This document shows positions 1-8,363 of a stretch of 64,000 nt of DNA, piece by piece. Numbering within the stretch: position 1 is the first letter of the stretch; each line of letters begins with the position of its first letter. This DNA is from Deltaproteobacteria bacterium. GTDB taxonomy: Bacteria > Myxococcota_A > UBA9160 > UBA4427. Below the pieces are notes generated by a model. That model was not told where the DNA came from. It worked only from the letters and a program-made list of their open reading frames with translations, and did no database searches. The position numbers and the translations under genes were made by a program. Location of the stretch: the NCBI GenBank assembly GCA_029261855.1, contig JAJDAN010000089.1, positions 248,001 through 312,000 of the forward strand, in the 5' to 3' direction.

Positions 1-109
1 CAGAACGGTGAATTCGGGTCGAAGCCTTCCAAGTGCAGCCCACCTCGCGTCGAAGAGCGAGGAGAGTATCAGAGGGCAGGCCCTCGAGGTGCGCCGGTGG
101 TGCCCCCCG

Positions 110-129
110 GCCGGAACCAGAGTTCCGGC
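110..129 (-). terminator. hairpin downstream of norD
   Basis: An 8-bp perfect inverted repeat (GCCGGAAC at 110-117, GTTCCGGC at 122-129) encloses a CAGA loop. It begins 3 nt beyond the norD stop codon on the minus strand, where an operon terminator is expected. There is no T-tract, so it is either a GC-only terminator or an mRNA 3'-end stabiliser. Positions 1-109 show no gene I can support. Confidence 0.45.
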
Positions 130-131
130 TC

Positions 132-2060
132 CTAGCGCGCGGTCAACTTGCCGTAGACGGTGGTCAACACCGTGGGCAGGTGTCCGGGGTGGGGCAGTAC
201 GTGCCAGGCACCGGCGCCGAACATGGCGGGCAGGTAGTCGCGCGCCACGGCGTCGACGGCCAGCGCATGGGCGCACACCTCTCGGCGCTCGGCCTCGCGC
301 AGGGCCTGGCGGACGTCGGCCATGCCGTACGAGCCCTCGTAGCGGTCGTAATCCGTCGGCTTGCCGTCGCTGACGAGTAGCAGCAGCCGACGGTCCGCCG
401 GCTCGGCGGTGAGTCGATCCGTCGCGTACCGCAGAGCCGGTCCGATCCGCGTATAGCCCTGGGGTTCGAGGGCACCCAGTCGCGCCCTCGCGACGGCCCA
501 GGGGTCGCGCCAGTCCTTGACCTCCCAGACCCGGCAGCGGTTCCGGGTCTGGGACGCGAAGGCCAACACCTGGAGACGGTCCCCCAGCTGGTCGGCGACT
601 TCCCCCAGCACGAGCACCGCCTCGCGCGCGACGTCGAGCACGCGCCGGTTGTCGACCCAGGAATCCGTCGAGAGCGAGGTGTCGAGCAGCACCGTCGTCG
701 CGAAGTCGCGTCGTTGCTTCGCCTGTCTCACGTACAGTCGTGGATCGTCCGACCGACCGGCACGCGCCGCGGCGTGGGCGTCGACCAGCGCCGCCAGGTC
801 GATGTCCTCTCCGTCGAGCTGGCGGTCCTGGGGACGCAGACCGGCCCGGTGGATCTCGAGGCGCCGCCGCAGGTCGACGATCGAGCGACGATGGCGCGAG
901 CGCGCCTCGCTCGCCCAGGCCGGATCGCTCGCTCTCACTCGCGCCGGATAGACGGTGCACCAGTCCGGCCGGTAGCGGCGACGCCGACCGTCCCATTCGG
1001 GGTAGGGCAGACCGCGTTCTTCGGGCGCGACGCTTCCGATGTCGGGAATCGAGCTCCCCAGCTGGACGTCCGCCCGCAGCAACGCGTGCGCGGCGTCCTC
1101 GCCGCGCACGAGGTCGCCGAGATCGACCTCCTGCAACGCGTCGATCTGGGCGTCCAACTCGTCGGCGCCATCGAGATCGCGGGCGCCGCCGCGGTAGCTG
1201 TCGAGGGTCTCGACCTTCTCGAAGCTGTGAATGAGGACCGCGTCCTCCTTTTCCTTCTCGTCGATCACGACCCGGCGGAGCGCCTCCACATCGGGGGCCA
1301 GCGCTTCCGACTCGATCTCGTCGGCGCTGGCCGCCGGGTCGTCGGCGGCGTCGGCGGCGTCGGCGGCGTCGGCGGGCCCGATCTCGTCCTGGCCGCCGAG
1401 CTCCGGGATCCAGGCCCCCCAGATGGCGATCTCGGGGCTCGCGCCGCGACCCCGGCGCGGGCCGCGCAACGACGCCTGGACCGCTTCGCTTTCCCAGGGA
1501 CGTTCGCCTCGCAGCGCCGATCGGCGCGCCTCTTCGAGCGCGCGCTCGCGTCCGCGCAGTTCGCTCGGGTCGGGTCGCCAGGCGAGCTCGACTTCCACCG
1601 CTGCCTGGTGTTCATCCTCGAAGCGCGGCAGCGTCCTCGCCAGCCAGGACGTCGCCTCGCGAGCACGCCACAATGATTCGAGGGGTGCGAGATCGGCGCT
1701 GAAGCGAGCCGGCTGGTGGCGCGTACGCCGTCGCATCCCGGCGGCAACGAGTGCACGCACGCGATAAAGGCGTCGGTTCTGCTGCGAGTCCTCGCAGAGC
1801 GAGAATGTCCGCGGAAGCAGTAGATCGCGACCGCGGGCGCCGCCCGCGTCGCGCGCGGGAAGCACCCGGACCGGCTCGGCGGCGACGACCTGCGCGAGCA
1901 CCGCCAGCCCCCGCACGTTCTCCGCCAGGGACACGCTGCCCGGCGACATCGCCGGGCTCGCCGGCGCCAGGCGCCGCCACAGGGACAACAGCCCCCGGAA
2001 GACGCCTTCTTCCCAGTCGAGGCTGAGCTTCTCGACCGGGCCGCGATCCTCGGCCGGCAT
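132..2060 (-). CDS. norD: NorD-type nitric oxide reductase activation protein (VWA domain)
   Basis: A 642-residue cytoplasmic protein that pairs with the AAA+ ATPase NorQ to mature the NorBC reductase, probably by helping insert the non-haem iron. The C-terminal third (about residues 450-640) is a von Willebrand A domain. Its MIDAS motif is clear (LLDTSLSTDS near residue 460), followed by TRIGPALRYA and the SDGKPTD loop. The N-terminal part is a helical, charged region. An Ala/Asp-rich linker near residues 230-240 is encoded by a 9-bp tandem repeat. It is the last gene of norCBQD and starts 3 nt after the norQ stop, so translation is probably coupled. Length and order match the family; the identification is firm. 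Confidence 0.92.
   Translation of the reverse strand: MPAEDRGPVEKLSLDWEEGVFRGLLSLWRRLAPASPAMSPGSVSLAENVRGLAVLAQVVAAEPVRVLPARDAGGARGRDLLLPRTFSLCEDSQQNRRLYRVRALVAAGMRRRTRHQPARFSADLAPLESLWRAREATSWLARTLPRFEDEHQAAVEVELAWRPDPSELRGRERALEEARRSALRGERPWESEAVQASLRGPRRGRGASPEIAIWGAWIPELGGQDEIGPADAADAADAADDPAASADEIESEALAPDVEALRRVVIDEKEKEDAVLIHSFEKVETLDSYRGGARDLDGADELDAQIDALQEVDLGDLVRGEDAAHALLRADVQLGSSIPDIGSVAPEERGLPYPEWDGRRRRYRPDWCTVYPARVRASDPAWASEARSRHRRSIVDLRRRLEIHRAGLRPQDRQLDGEDIDLAALVDAHAAARAGRSDDPRLYVRQAKQRRDFATTVLLDTSLSTDSWVDNRRVLDVAREAVLVLGEVADQLGDRLQVLAFASQTRNRCRVWEVKDWRDPWAVARARLGALEPQGYTRIGPALRYATDRLTAEPADRRLLLLVSDGKPTDYDRYEGSYGMADVRQALREAERREVCAHALAVDAVARDYLPAMFGAGAWHVLPHPGHLPTVLTTVYGKLTAR
1341..1376. 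repeat. 9-bp tandem repeat inside norD
   Basis: Four consecutive GTCGGCGGC-type units (the last ends in G) occupy 1341-1376. On the minus strand they encode repeated Ala-Asp-Ala triplets in the acidic linker ahead of the VWA domain. The unit length is a multiple of three, so gain or loss of copies would change linker length without a frameshift. Confidence 0.85.
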
Positions 2061-2063
2061 GGG

Positions 2064-2867
2064 CTAGAAGACCAGTGCGACCAGGTCCCGAAGCCCGCCC
2101 GCAACGTCCAGATCGTCGGTCAGGGCCTCGACGATGGCGCCGTTGCATGCGGCCCGGGGACCGAGCCCCGCCTGGATCATGCGCGCGGCGTTCACGAGCA
2201 GTCGTGTCGAGGGCGCTTCGCTGATGCCGAGGGGTTCGGCTTCGCGCAGCTTTCCCGCCAGCGCCACCAGCTTGCGGCCCGTCGCCCGGTCGACACCCGT
2301 TTCGCCCTGGAGGATCTCCAGCTCGATCTCGGGCGCGGGGTAGTCCATCGCCACTGCCAGGAAGCGCTGCCGCGTCGAAGGCTTCAGCTCCTTGAGGCCG
2401 CGCTGGTACCCGGGGTTGAAGCTCACCACCAGCATGAAACCGGGCGCCGCCACGATCTCCTCGTCGTGACGCTCCACGTACAAGGTGCGGCGATGGTCGC
2501 TCAGCGGGTGCACGACCACGACGACGTCGCTGCGCGCCTCGGCGAACTCGTCCAGGTAGAGGATCGCGCCGTTGCGCACGGCGCGGGTCACAGGGCCGTC
2601 CTGCCAGAGGGTATCGCCGTCGCGCACGAGGTAGCGCCCGGTCAGGTCGACGGCACTCGTCTCGTCGTGGCACGCCACGGTGATCAGCTGGCGCTCGAGC
2701 CGGGCGGCCATGTGCTCCACCAGCCGGGACTTGCCGCAGCCCGTCGGCCCCTTGAGGAGCAGCGGCACTTCCTGCGCGAACGCCATCTCGAACAGGTCGC
2801 ACTCGTTCGCCACCGGGCGATACCACGGCAGCGCTGCGGCCGTCGGCGGCTGTGCGGGTTCCAGCAT
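2064..2867 (-). CDS. norQ: NorQ/CbbQ-family MoxR-type AAA+ ATPase
   Basis: A 267-residue ATPase, the motor partner of NorD in activating nitric oxide reductase. Walker A is GPTGCGKS at residues 40-47 and Walker B is LYLDE near 103-107. An arginine-rich C-terminal helical domain follows, as in CbbQ/NorQ proteins. The ATG at 2867 is chosen because its A is also the last base of the norB TGA (TGATG overlap). The frame stays open far upstream, but that stretch lies over norB and does not look like an ATPase. Length is normal for the family. Confidence 0.93.
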   Translation of the reverse strand: MLEPAQPPTAAALPWYRPVANECDLFEMAFAQEVPLLLKGPTGCGKSRLVEHMAARLERQLITVACHDETSAVDLTGRYLVRDGDTLWQDGPVTRAVRNGAILYLDEFAEARSDVVVVVHPLSDHRRTLYVERHDEEIVAAPGFMLVVSFNPGYQRGLKELKPSTRQRFLAVAMDYPAPEIELEILQGETGVDRATGRKLVALAGKLREAEPLGISEAPSTRLLVNAARMIQAGLGPRAACNGAIVEALTDDLDVAGGLRDLVALVF

Positions 2868-4201
2868 CAGGAGCCCGCCACCGCCTCGTCGTTCGGAAGC
2901 CCGTACTGGATGAAGTTGAAGACGAACATCAGGACGCCGACGGTCAGCAGACAGGCCGCCAGCACGACGCCGCCGAAGTGCACTTCGACGGCTTCCTGCA
3001 CCGCCAGGAAGTCCATCCCGATCTTGCGTTCCATGTAGACCTGCGCGATGCCCGCGACCGCGAAGGCGCCGGTCATCCCGAGCATTCCGATGTTGCAGAT
3101 CCAGAAGGCCCACTCGGGCATCCAGCCGTCGAAGAGCTTGCGACCGGTCATCTGCGGGAGCGCGTAGGTGATCATCGCGAGCACCACCATCACATAGGCG
3201 CCCCAGAAGGCCATGTGACCGTGCATCGCGGTGATGATCGTGCCGTGGGTCCACAGGTTTACCTGGGGCAGGGTGTGTGCGAAGCCGAGGAAGCCCGCAC
3301 CCACGAAGGACATCACGCCGCAACCGACCGTCCAGAAGAGCGCCACCCGATTCGGATGATTCATGCCACCGCGGCGCGCCATGGTGACGGCGTAGAGCGC
3401 CATCCCCAGAAACGCGAGGGGCTCGAGGGCCGAGAAGATCCCGCCGATCCACAGCCAGTACTCGGGGGTTCCGATGTAGTAGTAGTGGTGACCGGTCCCG
3501 AGGATGCCCGACAGGAACGTGAAGCCGACGATCACGTACAGCCACTTCTCGATCACTTCGCGGTCGATCCCGGTCAGCTTGATCAACAGGAAGGCCATGA
3601 TGGCCCCCATGATCAGTTCCCAGACCCCTTCTACCCACAGGTGCACGACCCACCAGCGGAAGTACGAATCGATCACCTGGCTGTCGAAGGTGATCATGCC
3701 GGGTAGATAGAGCAACGCTGCTGCCGTCAGGCCGAGCAGCAGGACGATGCTCGTCGTGGTGAAGCGCTTGCCGTTCCAGGCCGTCATTCCGACGTTGAAG
3801 ATGAACAGCAGCACGTCGATGACCACGAGGTAGTCGAGGGGCCGCGGAATCTCGAGAAACTTCCGTCCCTCCCACCATCCGAACTGGAAGCCGATGAGCG
3901 CGGTCACGGCGACGATCACGAGCGCCGCCCATTGGACCACGGCGAGCTTCTCGCTGTAGAGCTCCCGGTCGGCCTCTTCGGGCACGATGTAATAGGCGGC
4001 TCCCATGAAGCCGCAGAGCAGCCACACCACCAGCAGGTTCAGGTGACTGGTGCGCGCCGCGTTGAACGGGATGTAGTCGTGCAGCACGTCGAAGCCCATG
4101 TGAGCGAAGCCCATGATGAAGCCGAAGACGATCTGCAGCAGGAAGAGCAACATCGAGGTTGCGAAGAACAGATAGGCGACGCGTTGCGATCGAAACTTCA
4201 T
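2867..4201 (-). CDS. norB: nitric oxide reductase large subunit NorB (cNOR type)
   Basis: A 444-residue membrane protein of the haem-copper oxidase superfamily that reduces two NO to N2O at a haem b3/FeB site. About 12 membrane helices are visible. Ligand positions match the known cNOR pattern: His53 (low-spin haem b candidate), His187 with Glu191 and Glu195, His238-His239 (FeB), and His327/His329 (haems b3/b). There is no N-terminal quinol-oxidising extension, so this is the cytochrome-c-dependent form and fits with norC directly upstream. The start ATG lies 10 nt after the norC stop. The stop overlaps the norQ start by one base. Confidence 0.97.
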   Translation of the reverse strand: MKFRSQRVAYLFFATSMLLFLLQIVFGFIMGFAHMGFDVLHDYIPFNAARTSHLNLLVVWLLCGFMGAAYYIVPEEADRELYSEKLAVVQWAALVIVAVTALIGFQFGWWEGRKFLEIPRPLDYLVVIDVLLFIFNVGMTAWNGKRFTTTSIVLLLGLTAAALLYLPGMITFDSQVIDSYFRWWVVHLWVEGVWELIMGAIMAFLLIKLTGIDREVIEKWLYVIVGFTFLSGILGTGHHYYYIGTPEYWLWIGGIFSALEPLAFLGMALYAVTMARRGGMNHPNRVALFWTVGCGVMSFVGAGFLGFAHTLPQVNLWTHGTIITAMHGHMAFWGAYVMVVLAMITYALPQMTGRKLFDGWMPEWAFWICNIGMLGMTGAFAVAGIAQVYMERKIGMDFLAVQEAVEVHFGGVVLAACLLTVGVLMFVFNFIQYGLPNDEAVAGS

Positions 4202-4211
4202 GTCCCGGCCC

Positions 4212-4910
4212 CTACTTCAAGCCTGCGAGCCAGGCGACCAGCTCGGCACGGGTTGGCTCGGCGAGGCCGAGATTTGGCATGGCGGTCCCGGGCTTGACGG
4301 CTTGCGGGTCCGAGAGCCAACGATCGAGCTCGGCGGAGGTCATGCGATTGCCCACGCCGTCCAGCGCCGGCCCGACAGTGCCGCCGTTGTCGGCGACCGA
4401 GTGGCACGCGATGCACACCGTCGAGAAGTACTGGGGAGGAGCGACGGCGGCCTGTTCAGCGCGCAGGCTGACGAGGGTGGCCGGTGCGAGATCGGGTTCC
4501 GGTGGGAAGCCGTTGGTGTCGATCTTGCCGATCCAGTCGAGGAAGGCGATCACGTCCTGGATCTGCCCCTCGTCGAAGTCGTACTGCACCATGCGCCGCT
4601 TGCCCGGGAACATCGCCTGGGGGTCCTTCAGGAAGATCGCGATCCAGGCCGCGCCCCGGCGGTCGACGACCTTCGTGAGCTCGGGCGCGTAGTAGGCGCC
4701 TTCCCCGAGGATGGTGTGGCAGCCCATGCAGTTGCTCTCGTCCCAGATCATCTTGCCGCGCACCACGGACGCGGTCATCTGGTCGGAATTCTGCCGGGCG
4801 GGGATCTCGCGCAGCGTATCGATGGTCAGAAAGATGAAGATGGCCGAGAAGAACACGGTGCCTCCGATGAAGAACCACCGTGCCTGGGATTTCGAGAGCA
4901 TGTTCCTCAC
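4212..4910 (-). CDS. norC: NorC with an extra C-terminal cytochrome c domain (di-haem)
   Basis: A membrane-anchored c-type cytochrome that feeds electrons to NorB. Residues 12-30 form the N-terminal membrane anchor. The first haem site, CMGCH (61-65), lies in the usual NorC context with GEGAYYAPEL just after it and Met107 as a possible axial ligand. After about residue 140 a second cytochrome c domain follows, with CIACH at 166-170 and a late AMPNLG that could supply the Met ligand. At 232 residues it is about 80 longer than ordinary single-haem NorC. The GTG at 4910 is the longest start. The ATG at 4901 (MLSKSQ) is better supported, because GTGAGGA lies just upstream of it. Confidence 0.92.
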   Translation of the reverse strand: MRNMLSKSQARWFFIGGTVFFSAIFIFLTIDTLREIPARQNSDQMTASVVRGKMIWDESNCMGCHTILGEGAYYAPELTKVVDRRGAAWIAIFLKDPQAMFPGKRRMVQYDFDEGQIQDVIAFLDWIGKIDTNGFPPEPDLAPATLVSLRAEQAAVAPPQYFSTVCIACHSVADNGGTVGPALDGVGNRMTSAELDRWLSDPQAVKPGTAMPNLGLAEPTRAELVAWLAGLK

Positions 4911-4929
4911 TCCGGGCCGCGCGCCCTGT

Positions 4930-4956
4930 GTGCAGGTGCCTTGCGTTTACCTGCAC
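4930..4956. promoter_or_regulatory. dyad upstream of norCBQD, candidate operator
   Basis: A perfect 8-bp inverted repeat, GTGCAGGT (4930-4937) and ACCTGCAC (4949-4956) with an 11-nt spacer, lies 20-29 nt upstream of the norC start codons. A weaker second dyad (CTTGC at 4940-4944, GCAAG at 4966-4970) overlaps it. The layout suits a dimeric regulator. It is neither an FNR/DNR box (TTGAT-N4-ATCAA) nor the AAGA...TCTT type seen near nsrR, so the regulator is unknown. The rest of 4911-5099 shows no gene. Confidence 0.45.
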
Positions 4957-5099
4957 GGGGGCACTGCAAGTACGAAGCCAGCGCGGAAGCGGAGGAGAAC
5001 AGCTGTAGACAGGCGTGGAGGCCCGCCATACTGCCCCAGCAGCAGACGAGCGGGGCGGAATGGAACGGACCGATCTGGGACGTGGCGAAATGCCCCGAT

Positions 5100-6575
5100 C
5101 TACCCGCGCTTCAGCTTGAAGACACCGGGCTCCCCGGCGCGGGGCACGATCACCCGGACGAAGTGGGTGGTGTGCCGCTTCAGCCAGCGATCCGCCGGCT
5201 CTCCGGCCGTGTGGAGGAACACGATCCCCCGCGCCCCGGATCGGCGCTCGAAGTAGGCGATCTGCTTTCCGGGATCGGCAGCGGTGACGCTAAAGCTCAG
5301 CTCCCGACTCGCCGGGTCCGGGATCTGGTCGTACCAGCCGCCGGCTCGCATCATGTCGTAGCGGTCGATGTAGAAGCTGCGACGGTCCGGGTCGCGCCGG
5401 TGGGTATGCGTGGACGCGAGCACTTCGTCGTGAAAGAACACCGAAGCGCGATCCAGGTTGGCGCGCAGCGAAAAGAACTGCCGCTTCGGCTTCTTGACGA
5501 AGGTGACGAAGTAGTCCGGGATCGGCTCACCGAACTCGTCTTCCGCGCGAACGACGATCTGGAAGTGCTCGTGGTAGTAGGCGGCCTGGGTGTCGTTTCC
5601 GAAGAGGCGCTTGCGTTCGGCGTCGTCCCCGACGAGCCGACGGGTCGCATCGCAAACCGCCTGCCAGTCCGACCGCACCGCCTCGTAGCTTCCCGGGGTC
5701 GTGGCGAGAGCCTGCAAGATCAGCTGGCCCAGCTGCGCCTGCTGAGCGGCATCCCGCGAGCCTCCGGACTCCGCTGGCGAGATGACGTCGCCGTGGGTCC
5801 GGTCACAGAGAACCGCCAGGGGAAAGAGGTTGTCGTCGCCTCCGCGCACCTTCCACGGCCGCACCGCGGGCGCGCGCAGCCGTTCCGGCCCCCCCGAGAA
5901 GTCGACGGTCATGCCCCGGGAATTGAGGTTCGCGGCAGCGACCCGGACCGTACCGTCGGACCCGTCTTCGTTGGTGATCTTCGCGGCCAGCTCCTGGTAG
6001 GGATAGCTGCCGACGATGACGAAGGGCCGGACCTTGTCCTTCCCGTAGAGGGCCGGCGCCGCCGCGGGCGTTTCGCCCTCGGGCACGAACAGATCGGACT
6101 GGGCGAGATCCCACTGGAAGGCAGACCCCAGCTCGAGGGCGTAGAGCATCTCCTCACCGGTCTCGAAGCCCGTCTTCCAGCCCTTCGCGATGCGCCCCAC
6201 CATCGAGCGGCCGATGTGGGCGAGTCGCGAGCCGAAGTTCGCCGGCGCCAGCATGACCAGATTCTGGACCGGGCAGGGTCGGTTCGAGTAGTGGCTGGAG
6301 ATCCAGCGACGCGCCACCAGGCCACCGGTGCTGTGCACGATCAGGTCGAAGCGTGCATCGAGCTTGTTGGCTCCCGTGCGTGCCTGCTGCTGACGGACCA
6401 CCTCTTCCATCCGCTTCGCGACGTCCTCGATCCGCACATCGTCCCGGAGCGACACGTAGTCGCCGAGGAAGATGGGAACGACCCGGTAGCCGTTGCGCTT
6501 CAGGAAGCGGGCGAGGGGCTTGAACGACTTCGCGTCGTCGCTCCAGCCGTGGAGAATGGCGACCTGTCTCGGCAC
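5100..6575 (-). CDS. lipase-like alpha/beta hydrolase
   Basis: A 491-residue protein with an alpha/beta-hydrolase N-terminal half. An oxyanion-loop motif ILHGWSDD occurs at the very start, the nucleophile elbow is IVHSTGG, and DRTHGDVI near the middle could supply the catalytic His. The C-terminal third is beta-rich and of unknown function. The fold resembles PGAP1/triacylglycerol-lipase-type enzymes; the substrate is not evident. The frame is open to 6716, but I choose the GTG at 6575 because GGAGGG lies 7 nt upstream and the hydrolase core begins immediately. No signal peptide is seen from this start, so a cytoplasmic place is likely. Confidence 0.75.
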   Translation of the reverse strand: MPRQVAILHGWSDDAKSFKPLARFLKRNGYRVVPIFLGDYVSLRDDVRIEDVAKRMEEVVRQQQARTGANKLDARFDLIVHSTGGLVARRWISSHYSNRPCPVQNLVMLAPANFGSRLAHIGRSMVGRIAKGWKTGFETGEEMLYALELGSAFQWDLAQSDLFVPEGETPAAAPALYGKDKVRPFVIVGSYPYQELAAKITNEDGSDGTVRVAAANLNSRGMTVDFSGGPERLRAPAVRPWKVRGGDDNLFPLAVLCDRTHGDVISPAESGGSRDAAQQAQLGQLILQALATTPGSYEAVRSDWQAVCDATRRLVGDDAERKRLFGNDTQAAYYHEHFQIVVRAEDEFGEPIPDYFVTFVKKPKRQFFSLRANLDRASVFFHDEVLASTHTHRRDPDRRSFYIDRYDMMRAGGWYDQIPDPASRELSFSVTAADPGKQIAYFERRSGARGIVFLHTAGEPADRWLKRHTTHFVRVIVPRAGEPGVFKLKRG

Positions 6576-6663
6576 GAGCGTCCCTCCGTCCGGATGCCGT
6601 GGGATGCTCGCAGCCCATCCCCGACTCGCACAACCCCCGTATGGGGGGCCGCGGCGCGCGGTG

Positions 6664-7188
6664 TCACACTTCGGCGTCGGCGTTCGCGTGCGGCGAGAGC
6701 CCGGTGATCTCCGCATAGGAGGCTACCGGGCGATCGAGCGGGGTGTTCTCGAGGAAGCTCGCGAAGGACTCGCTGAAGACATCCCTACGCGCACGCCACC
6801 AGCTCTGGAACCCGGGCCGGGCGAAGTAGGTCAGCATGATCCGCTCCCATCCCTTCCAGAGCTCGTCCTCGACGTAGCCCCGTCGATGCTGGTAGTACAT
6901 GTTCTCGAAGTAGCGAAAGGTCATGTAGAAGACCTGCGATACCTGGGCCTTCTCGCCCGACGCGAGAGCATCGAAGTCTTCCATCCCCTGCACGTAGGTC
7001 TGGGTGAGCCCTTGGTTCGACGCCAAGGTCTCGTTCATGTGCCCGAAGTCGGAAACGATCGCCCGATAGGCCGAGACCCGCTCGGCTTCGGTGTTCTTCT
7101 TGATCTGGATCGCCAGATAGAGGAGCGACACGAGCACCCCGATCGATCCCACGAACTCACCGATATTGCCGAGCGCGTCCAACGACAT
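6664..7188 (-). CDS. small membrane-anchored protein of unknown function
   Basis: A 174-residue protein with one N-terminal hydrophobic helix (about residues 11-28, VGSIGVLVSLLYLAIQI) followed by a basic stretch and a soluble helical domain rich in aromatic residues (FYMTFRYFENMYYQH). The pattern is that of a widespread proteobacterial hypothetical family with one anchor and a cytoplasmic helical domain. I do not recognise a function. It lies 88 nt upstream of the lipase-like gene on the same strand and is divergent from the GST-like gene, with 53 nt between the two starts. Confidence 0.65.
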   Translation of the reverse strand: MSLDALGNIGEFVGSIGVLVSLLYLAIQIKKNTEAERVSAYRAIVSDFGHMNETLASNQGLTQTYVQGMEDFDALASGEKAQVSQVFYMTFRYFENMYYQHRRGYVEDELWKGWERIMLTYFARPGFQSWWRARRDVFSESFASFLENTPLDRPVASYAEITGLSPHANADAEV

Positions 7189-7241
7189 GGGGCGGCGCCT
7201 CCTCGACGGCTCAGGATAGCCCGGGAAGCTAGACTCGCGGC

Positions 7242-8357
7242 ATGACGAATCACCAGGGCCCGATCCCCTGCTTCCAGCTCTACGGCACCGAGCGCTCCTA
7301 CTTCTCTGCCAAGACGCGCGTCAACCTGCGGGCCAAACGCCTGTACTTCGAAGAGAGTCCCACCAGCGGAGAGGTGTATGCGGACATCCGCAAGCGCACG
7401 GGGCTCATCTTCATCCCGGTGGTGATCACGCCGGAAGACGAGACCTGGCAGGACACGAGCGACATCTTCGACGCCCTCGAGACGCGCTTTCCGGAACCGG
7501 CGTTGCTGCCGCCCACGCCGGTCCAGCGCATCGTCGCCTATCTCTTCGAGCTCTACGCGGATGAGTTCATGGTCCTGCCCGCGATGCACTATCGCTGGAC
7601 CGAACCCGCATGGGAACAGGACGCACGCGGCGCCTTTGCGGCGGTCACGGGAGACCGGAGCACCGCCGACCGCTTCGCCGACCGCATGAGCGGGATGCTC
7701 CCGCCCCTCGGAGTGAGTCCGGCATCCATCCCGGGCATCACGGCGCACTTCCACGAGCTTCTCGCGGCACTCGACGCGCTGTTCGCAGAGCAGTCCTTCC
7801 TGCTCGGCGACCAGCTATCACTTGCCGACTGCGCACTGATGGGACCGATGTACGCCCATCTCTATCTCGACCTCGGGCCCGGCCAGCTGCTGCGGGAATC
7901 GGCTCCCCATGTCGGCCGCTGGATCGAGCGCTGCAATCACCCCGCGCCCCAGCGCTTCACCGGCTTCGTCGCCGACGACGCACTGCACCCCAGAATGCGT
8001 GCAGTCCTCGAGCTGATCGGCGGCGACGCGGTGCCGCTCCTGCTCGCCGGGCTGCAGGCGTTCGAGCGCTGGGCGGACGAACGTCCCGCCGACCTCGTCG
8101 AGCCGCCGCGCGCCCTCGGCATGCACGACTGCACGCTGCGTGGCCGGGGCTTCGAGCGCTACACGAGCAGCTATCTCCCGTGGCTCGCCCAACGGACGCT
8201 CGACGCCTACGGGGCGCTCGACTCACTGGAGAGCGGCGGACGCGACCGGGTAGACGCCGCGTTGTCAGGAACGGGCTGCGAGGCCCTGTTTGCCCACCGG
8301 CCGCGCCACCGGCTGGGAAAGCGCGACTTCAAGCTCGTCTTCGAGACGAGCGCCTGA
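7242..8357 (+). CDS. glutathione S-transferase-like protein
   Basis: A 371-residue soluble protein. Residues 12-90 look like a thioredoxin-fold GST N-terminal domain (FQLYGTERSYFSAKTR, FIPVVITP, then SDIFDALE as the glutathione-binding loop). Residues 100-235 look like the all-helical GST C-terminal domain (QSFLLGDQLSLADCALMGPMY). About 130 further residues are not part of a standard GST and have no clear motif. Substrate and partner are unknown; GST families with such tails are common in environmental proteobacteria. The stop is 6 nt from the converging hemerythrin-type gene. Confidence 0.75.
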   Translation: MTNHQGPIPCFQLYGTERSYFSAKTRVNLRAKRLYFEESPTSGEVYADIRKRTGLIFIPVVITPEDETWQDTSDIFDALETRFPEPALLPPTPVQRIVAYLFELYADEFMVLPAMHYRWTEPAWEQDARGAFAAVTGDRSTADRFADRMSGMLPPLGVSPASIPGITAHFHELLAALDALFAEQSFLLGDQLSLADCALMGPMYAHLYLDLGPGQLLRESAPHVGRWIERCNHPAPQRFTGFVADDALHPRMRAVLELIGGDAVPLLLAGLQAFERWADERPADLVEPPRALGMHDCTLRGRGFERYTSSYLPWLAQRTLDAYGALDSLESGGRDRVDAALSGTGCEALFAHRPRHRLGKRDFKLVFETSA

Positions 8358-8363
8358 ACGAAG

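Noticed and set aside
1341-1376. Short regular repeats as a CRISPR
   Set aside because: The units are contiguous with no spacers and lie inside the norD reading frame.
4911-5099. FNR/DNR or NsrR box before norC
   Set aside because: I searched for TTGAT-N4-ATCAA and AAGAT...ATCTT forms and found neither; only the GTGCAGGT dyad stands out, so I list that instead.
4200-6707. Long open frame (over 800 codons) on the plus strand across norC and the lipase-like gene
   Set aside because: It is antisense to two well-supported genes, has a low-complexity composition typical of GC-rich shadow frames and shows no domain pattern.
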